Source: Butyriboletus loyo (taxonomy: Eukaryota > Basidiomycota > Agaricomycetes > Boletales > Boletaceae). From it: DNA of 64,000 bases. The stretch lies in assembly GCA_038093515.1 (NCBI GenBank), contig JBBPSI010000034.1:62001-126000 (forward strand), written 5' to 3'. A model generated the notes under the pieces. The model searched no databases and had not been told where the DNA came from. It saw only the letters and a list, made by a program, of their open reading frames with translations. Below are positions 57,201 to 64,000 of this stretch, piece after piece; the first letter of the stretch is position 1, and every line of letters starts with the position of its first letter. Both the position numbers and the translations under genes were made by a program.

Positions 57201-60200
57201 TCGAGCGTTGGCCTTATTGCAACAAATGGTTGCATTGTCTGGTTGGTCCGACGTGACAGTGAAATTGAACTATTTCTCGAGGGCACTTGAACAGGTAGAC
57301 TCTTCGCCACCATCATATCACTCTCACTCTGACACCTCCTGCAAGATTGATCTTGACTCGGAGCCACAACTCAACCAGGCCCTCAGCGCGGCGAAAGTCT
57401 TACAGGTTGTTGCTGCTGACAAGGATGACGACTGGTATACTGCGAACGCCAGCATCCTTCAATCCCTCGTGCGCAAAGGCTTGGTAACAGATGAACCAGG
57501 ACTTCATGATGCCCTACACCCTATTTTCGAGCGCTTGCTACGTCTCTTCCCTCTCCCAGATAAGGATGAAAAGCAAGGCGAGATGTCCGAATTTCACAAC
57601 TTTGTGTATTCGGCGATCGAAGACGGTCTAGCAAATACGAGCGTGCTGCGTGGCACCCTCCTCATGCTGAAATCAGTCGTGCAAGTCTCCTCTGAGCGCG
57701 TACAACCTTTCTCCGCATCCCTCTTGCGTCTCTTCACCAAGCTCGCCAAGGACCACGTTAACTCGGCACCAAATACAAGTGGCTTTGAGAACGGAGTTCG
57801 TCTTATCACGTCGATCATTGAGATATGCAAAGCTACCTTACCGTATCTCGGCGACCAGCGCAAGGCCTTCTTGGGTGCATTCACGGCACTTGCGGAGAAG
57901 TCGAAGAGTCCATCACTTTGTCGGTACATGCTTGACGTTATGCGGGAGTGGGCTTTGGCCAAAAATGAAGCCTACCCTACGATGAAAGACAAGTTGAACA
58001 TCTTGCAAAAAATGGCAGGCTTCGAGTCGCGTGGGGAGTCACTATTTCACGACTATTTGGAGCTGATTTATGACATCTATACCGAGCCATCCTTACGAAG
58101 AAGTGATTTGACATCCCGACTAGAGCAGTGCTTCTTGCTTGGGAGTCGTGCACGAGACGTCAGCCTCCGGGAACGCTTTATGGACCTGCTGGATGCTAGT
58201 ATTCCCCGCTCTCCTTCGAGTCGTCTTGCCTATATCCTTGCAGTCCAGAGTTGGGAGCCCCTCGCGGATCATAATTGGATCGCTGTCGCTCTGCACCTTC
58301 TTCTCGGCTCTGTAGATGCAGAAATACCCCTCATTCCAGAGAGAAAGTTCACACTCGAGCTTGGTGTGGGATATCTCACTGCTCGCCCCAAGGCTGCATC
58401 AATCATGCGCCCAACACAGCGTCTCGCATTTCTCGATCCACTCATTGCTCACGACATGTGGATTTCCACGTTCTCGGCCGCCTGGAGGTGTCTTTCCAGG
58501 AGGGAGCAGGGTGATATGACCCTTCACATGATCAATCTCTTGGGCAAGGACTACCACATCAAACAGGCTGAGATGCGTCCAAACGTAATTCAAACTCTGC
58601 TCAGTGGCATCCTTGCTTGCAACCCCCCCATCATTCTACCCCCTCACCTCGTGAAGTTCCTGTGCAAGACGTATGGTGCATGGCATGTTGGCCTTGAAAT
58701 TCTCGAACACTTACCCGATCACGTACGGGACGACGACGCCATTCTACGCGACATCGTCTTCGATTCCTTGGCCGACCTCTACGCTGAGTTGGCAGAGGAA
58801 GATATGTTCTACGGTTTATGGCGTCGTCGCTGTCTTCATCTCGAAACAAACATTGGTCTCGCGTATGAGCAGCACGGGATGTGGGATCAAGCAGAAAGCA
58901 TATACGAGCTTGCCCAAACTAGGTCGAAGTCAGGTGCAATCGCCTTTTCCGAAACAGAATATTTTCTCTGGGAGGACCACTGGATGCTTGCAGCCGAGAA
59001 GCTCCAACAGTGGGACACACTCCACGAGTTGGCCAGGAGCGAAGGCAATCAAGAGCTTATGCTCGAAAGCGCCTGGAGGATCAAAGACTGGACAGAACAC
59101 AGGGAAACTCTGGAAGACCAGATCAATCAACTCCCTGATATCGCCACTCCCCGCAGGCGAGTGTTTGAGGCGTTCATTGCCCTCTTAAAGCTTCCAGCTG
59201 CTTTGGATAAAAATACGGAGTTCACCAAGATTCTCGAGGATGCCATGCAGCTCTCCCTCCGTAAATGGATTGGACTGCCTCCCCAACTATCGATTGCCCA
59301 TGTTCCCTTATTGCAACACTTCCAGCAGTTCGTGGAACTTCAAGAAGCTGTTCAAATTTTCGGTTCTCTCTCGACCACGACCGCGCAGAACTTGGAAAAG
59401 AAATCATCCGACTTGAAGATGGTCCTTCAAGCGTGGAGAGAACGACTACCTAACCTTCACGATGACATCAGTATCTGGAGTGATCTAGTGGCATGGCGGC
59501 AGAACGTCTTCAACGCGATCAACAAGGCTTATATCCCCCTCATTTCTACTAACAACCAGAACGGCAACGCGGCCTCCACTAATGTTAACACCTCCGGTTA
59601 TCGAGGCTACCATGAAACTGCCTGGATCATCAACCGTTTTGCTCACGTCGCCAGAAAGCATGACTTGCTGGACGTGTGTTTCAGTTCCTTGAACAAGATT
59701 TACACACTCCCCAACATTGAAATATCCGAAGCCTTCCTTAAGCTCCGGGAGCAAGCGCGTTGCCACTACCAGAAACCAAATGACCTTCAAGCCGGTCTGG
59801 AAGTGATCAACAACACCAATCTGATGTACTTTTCCAATGCGCAAAAGGCAGAGTTCTTCACGTTAAAGGGAATGTTCCACGCAAGAAGTGGACGCTCCGA
59901 TGACGCGAACCAGGCATTTGGGCAAGCCGTACAGATGGACATGTCGCAAGCGAAGGCATGGGCGGAGTGGGGGCGTTATAACGATCGGATGTTCAAGGAG
60001 GTTCCTACCGATATGACATACGCTGCTAATGCTGTTAGCTGCTACCTCCAAGCTGCGGGGCAGTACAAGAATGGCAAAAGTCGACCGCTACTGACTCGGG
60101 TTCTTTGGCTTCTCAGCGTCGACGACGGGAACTTCACGATCTCGCGCGCATTCGATACCTATAAAGGAGAGGCAGTATTTTGGTATTGGATATCGCTCAT

Positions 60201-62700
60201 TCCTCAACTTTGTCTGTCCATCAATCAGCGAGAAGTGAAACAAGCCCGCTACATCCTTCTCAATTTGGCCAAGTTATTCCCTCAAGCAAGTAATACCGAT
60301 GTCTCAGCATTTTCCTGACTAATTCTCGTACAGGCACTGTTTTTCCCTCTGCGAACGACTAAAGAGGACATGGCCTTCGTCAAGAAGCAAGCGGCCGCAG
60401 CCGCAGCCGCTCGTGCCATGCAAGCGAACCAGACAGTCACAGTCAATGGTATAAAACGTGCGGATAGTGACCTGGCCATGCAGGACGCGACTGCCGAAGT
60501 CGCTGGGGAGATTGTTAAACGGGAGAACCCCGCTGTCGAAGTCAATGGGAGCCAGCAGCCGCCTACTACTCATGTGGATGCCTCTAGCTCTAGCCCGGCG
60601 TCGTCGTTGCCTGGCCACCATTCAGCCACTGAAGTCCAACCCGCCTATACTCTCCGACAAGGATGGGAGCATGTCGACGAGGTCGTACAAATACTCAAGA
60701 CTGCTTTCCCACTCCTTATCCTGAGTATGGAGACTATGGTCGATCAGATACTCCAAAGATTCAAGGCGCCACCTGAAGAAGAGATCTACCGCTTAATAAG
60801 TATGCTCCTGCAAGATGCCATTCAGGTATGCGCTCTTTCCCCCCGTGCATCCTGTTCTGATCCTATCTAGAATTATGTGATGCGCATGACTACGCCTGAG
60901 GACGACGGACAACTTGCACCTCACACAATCAATAATTTAACAAAGATGGCGGCTAACTTGTCCGGCCCTGCACGGGTGCGTGGTATCACGATTTCACATC
61001 CATGTTCCCTGACACGTATATCCGAGCAGAAGGAATACGAGGAAGATTTCTTGAAGAGCAAGCCAACGCATTACGAATACATCCGTCGACTCCAACGTTG
61101 GCGAGATCGGCAAGAGAAATATCTTGACTCAAGACCTCGCATTCAGTCTCTGGATCTTCTGAGTCACTACTTGACCGAATTCCAATATGGCAAATTCGAC
61201 GACATCGAAGTTCCTGGACAATATACGGAGGTGAGCGGGTCGCATAACCCAAGTCTCAAAGAGTGCTTAATCACCCGTTCAGGACAAGGACAGCAACCAG
61301 AACTTCGTTCACATCCAGAGATTTGGTCCCAAGTTTGAGAACTGTCGATCCAACGGTTACTGCTGGAAGAGATTCACTATCCATGGTAGCGACCATTCAA
61401 GAACTTCGTTCTCCGTACAGCTTCCATCTGGGCGCCATTGTCGTCGCGAAGAGCGGGTGATGCAAGTGTTCCGCATATTCAATGGGTGTGTTCACTCTGT
61501 TATTCTATTAGAGCGCTGTCCTCAGAAACCTTTTGACAGGGCACTCGCGCGAAAGAAAGAGTCACGTAAACGCAACCTTAATTTCCACATACCAGCCGCC
61601 ATATCCTGTAGCCCCAATTTGCGCTTGCTTCAGAATGACTCGTCCTACGTGACACTGGGTGACATTTACGATCGCCACTGCGAAGAGACTGGCATTACAC
61701 GCGAGGATCCTATTCTCGTCTCCGGAGAGAAGGCGAAGAGCGTCCTTTTAGAGTTTAAACAGGGGAACCAGAGAACTGTATGTATTCATTGAAATCACGC
61801 TTCCTCTGGGTCTCTTATCTCTCGTAGCCCGGTAAGGCAGAATACTTCAGTCTTCGGAAGGACATCATGGACGAAGTTGTGGCGAAACTCGTTCCGGACG
61901 ATGTTCTTACCAAGGTTGGTTGTCTGTCAATCCACAGTCTTGTCGATTCTGATTTGACCCCTTGTAGTATATGCTCAATGTCATGAGTGACCCTGCGGAC
62001 CTCTGGAAAATGCGCAAACAATTTGCACTGCAAATCGCTGCTACAAGTTTCATGACATACGTCTTTTGTCTCACGAGCAGGACGCCGTCCCGGTTCCACG
62101 TATCTCGTTCAACTGGCAGAATTGCCATGAGCGAGCTGCTTCCTGGTGTCGCTGGTCAAGCCCCCGTTTTTGCGTCAAATGACGCGGTACCCTTCCGGTT
62201 CACGCCAAACATGCAAAGATTCCTTGGGCCTCTCTTTACCGAAGGTCTCCTTACATCTGGCATCATGGTCATCGGCCGCTGCCTCACGGAACCTGATGTA
62301 AGTGTACGCTTTAGGCTGGGTAACATCATGAATCGTTGACCAGGAGGTTCAGTTTGGTTTGGAGCAACAACTTTGCTTGTTCGCCCGCGACGAAGTCATG
62401 ACTTGGCTGCATGGTAGAGGCCAACCATGGACGTTTGATATCTCCTTCCGCACGAACTGTGCGGCTAACATCGACGGCGTTGTCAAACGTGCTGAAGTAA
62501 TGGCATGCAAACTCGAGCGTGATCAGGTAAGAATGACACCCGACTTGCAGATCCTTGCACCGGCTAACTGGCAGCAGATCGGTCTGGTATCGACACCCCC
62601 AACCGTACCGGCCGTACAGACGGTCACCAACCTCATATCAGCCGCTACGAATCCAATTCAACTCATGAGAATGTTGGAGATCTACCATCCTTGGTTCTGA
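51224..62700 (+). CDS. TRA1: TRA1/TRRAP pseudokinase scaffold of SAGA and NuA4
   Basis: The largest gene here, about 11.5 kb with many short introns and roughly 3,500 residues. It begins MDNIPQLGTAADLELRAARI. The first three quarters are HEAT-type helices, including RRVLLEVLHRIPYNDLIRPL, GVTSCKIIIDLLRSFRALTE and QGLRTLELCIDNLTPDFLDP. The FAT region spans about 58300-60000 (EDMFYGLWRRRCLHLETNIG; MYFSNAQKAEFFTLKGMFHA; QAKAWAEWGRYND). The PI3K-like domain at 61200-62400 has no kinase motifs I can find, as in Tra1, with TDLWKMRKQFALQ-like helices and RTPSRFHVSRSTGRIAMSEL. The FATC end is PIQLMRMLEIYHPWF. It recruits SAGA and NuA4 to activators. One intron (55253-55304) must use a GC donor. The 52863-55286 exon block is single and long. 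Confidence 0.95.
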
Positions 62701-62834
62701 TCATTTTTCACATCTGTTTTGTTTTCTGCTTTTGTATGTTCTAGCATCAATGTCACTTGTATATCTATTCTCGACAAATAGACAGGCACCGGGTAAACGT
62801 CTCCAGCTGCCTCGTGCACACAGGAACAAGAGAC

Positions 62835-64000
62835 TTAGGAACGGGTGCTACGTATAAATCCTTCGGTTTGACGAAACGTGTTGATATGCACTTCACTCTC
62901 AGCCATCATCTGAGAGATATCTCGAGTCAGAGAGGAGAGCATTGTGGGCTCACATTCTTACCTCCTCGGCCATGCGGAATATATCACTTGATGGACGGTT
63001 GTACATCATGGCATTCGCAAACATGAGGTAAACGTCCCTCTGGAACTCGAGCGAATTCGAGATAATTCCATCTTTGACCCTCGCCTTGATAGTCTTGAGG
63101 TCCATTGGCCGCTTGATGATGTCGTGATAGTCTGGTGCTTCGGAGTTCTTGATAGGGTTGTGAAAAATATTACCGTTGCGATGTTGTGAGATCTGACTGT
63201 GAAGCATTCCGATTACGGTTTGAAAGCGCTTGTTAGGAACGGCTGGTGGTGTTTGTTGATGGGAGGCGAGTTCACCGTTCGCTGTACTACGTGGTCGAGA
63301 AGGGCAGGCTGCAAATCATGAGCGAATGGATATGACAAAGCTAGCATCACGTACTTTGTTCGTCGACGTCTGTTGGTGTAGATTCATCCCGAGCTCTCTT
63401 CCTTTCTCGTAGATTTTCATCGAGGCTATCCGAGTCCGCGATCTTGCGTTTACCTTTCAAGAAGCGATGAGATCAAAAAGGACGCCAAGTATGATGAGGA
63501 AGGATGCATGCCTTCACGCTGCTGTGACTTTTCGTTGGCCTTGTCTTCAGGTTCCGGAAGAGCGTCGGATTCTTCGACATCCGTCGGGACAGTCTCAGGT
63601 GCCAATTTGTCTGCTTCTGGAACCTCGACTGACGTCATCTCCTCGGCGGTGATCTCGATAATATCCGTAGGTGTGGGTTCAAGGACGGCATCTTCTGTGG
63701 CAGGAACAGTTTCTGCGGTTTGGTCATCGATAGTTATATCAAGTGGCGCTTCAGAAGGCGCCTGCTCTGTAACGTCGTCGACGGTATGAGGTTCGGTATC
63801 GTCTTCTTCAGGGTTCTGTTTCAAGGGTCCTTGATCGTCGGTGGAGACAAGATTACTAGTTGCACTCTGCTGTGGCTCCTGAGGATAAGCAAAAATAAAA
63901 ATGGTGTCTGAATGAACGTGTACTGGTTATCTACACCATGTTGCAGGCCTACCAACGCAGGTTCCGCGGGCGACTGAGAGTCTGCCACGTCATGGGGGAT
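62835..64000 (-). CDS. Bromodomain protein, BRD8-like, cut by the window end
   Basis: Minus strand, 3' part only. The C-terminus gives a bromodomain: QHRNGNIFHNPIKNSEAPDY, HDIIKRPMDLKTIKARVKDG, ISNSLEFQRDVYLMFANAMM, YNRPSSDIFRMAEEV. The asparagine of the acetyl-lysine pocket (the N in MYNRPSS) is present. After a last intron it ends FRQTEGFIRSTRS at 62835. An acidic, Thr/Glu/Pro-rich exon (63450-63824) precedes the bromodomain, and a basic stretch lies between. Bromodomain near the C-terminus after an acidic region resembles BRD8, a NuA4/TIP60 subunit. The 5' part lies beyond 64000, so domain order upstream is unknown. It converges on TRA1, with 134 bases between stop codons. Confidence 0.8.

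Overview
The window looks like nuclear DNA of a filamentous basidiomycete, most likely an Agaricomycete. Nearly every gene is cut by several short introns of about 45-70 bases. The gene set includes fungal families: an OPY2-type sensor anchor, an RTA1-like membrane protein, a Zn2Cys6 regulator, SSD1, verprolin and a PMP47-type peroxisomal carrier. I cannot name the species from sequence alone. I see no rRNA, tRNA, CRISPR array or intact transposon.

Layout, left to right. TMEM208/SND2 (+, 102-800). SFR1/MEI5-like recombination mediator (+, 1286-3377). CAF16-like soluble ABC ATPase (-, 3953-5111) head to head with an OPY2-like anchor (+, 5419-7323). A UBA + IBR-like zinc region + BIRC6-type UBC protein (+, 7771-11209). 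Peroxisomal adenine-nucleotide carrier (+, 11329-12694). TRAPPC2L (+, 13332-14005). TANGO6/RTP1 (-, 14249-17635) head to head with eRF3/SUP35 (+, 17706-19682). RTA1-like protein (+, 19998-21182). An Rpr2-like zinc-ribbon protein (-) head to head with a BTB/T1 protein (+, 22993-24575). SSD1/DIS3L2-like RNB protein (-, 25001-29977). IDH2 (-, 30349-32137). VPS24 (-, 32594-33455). Zn2Cys6 regulator (-, 34001-36955) head to head with MED17 (+, 37085-39316). Ribosomal protein L5 (-, 39433-40568) head to head with an RBM42-like protein (+, 40901-41710). CTNNBL1 (+, 42054-44474). UTP15 (-, 44520-46291) head to head with TCTP (+, 46426-47225). Protein disulfide isomerase (-, 47351-49151). Verprolin/WIP (-, 49457-50656) head to head with TRA1 (+, 51224-62700). 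A bromodomain gene (-, 62835 to beyond the window end).

Most of this is conserved housekeeping: translation (eRF3, RPL5, TCTP), ribosome and RNA work (UTP15, CTNNBL1, RBM42, SSD1), transcription and chromatin (MED17, TRA1, bromodomain protein, TANGO6), trafficking (TMEM208, TRAPPC2L, VPS24) and metabolism (IDH2, carrier). The genes are packed into head-to-head and tail-to-tail pairs with gaps as short as about 45-160 bases, so many promoters are probably shared. I do not see an operon-like cluster or defence island.

The best leads are the 887-residue UBA/IBR/UBC protein, which puts a ubiquitin-binding region, an E3-type zinc region and an E2 core on one chain; an unusual number of GC-AG introns (five that I can prove by frame); an SSD1 relative that keeps the RNB aspartates; a PAM2 motif at the very start of eRF3; and twin introns at the same codon before both CGHC sites of PDI. 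Exon limits come from reading frame, splice sites and family similarity by eye. Gene ends are firmer than some internal exons.
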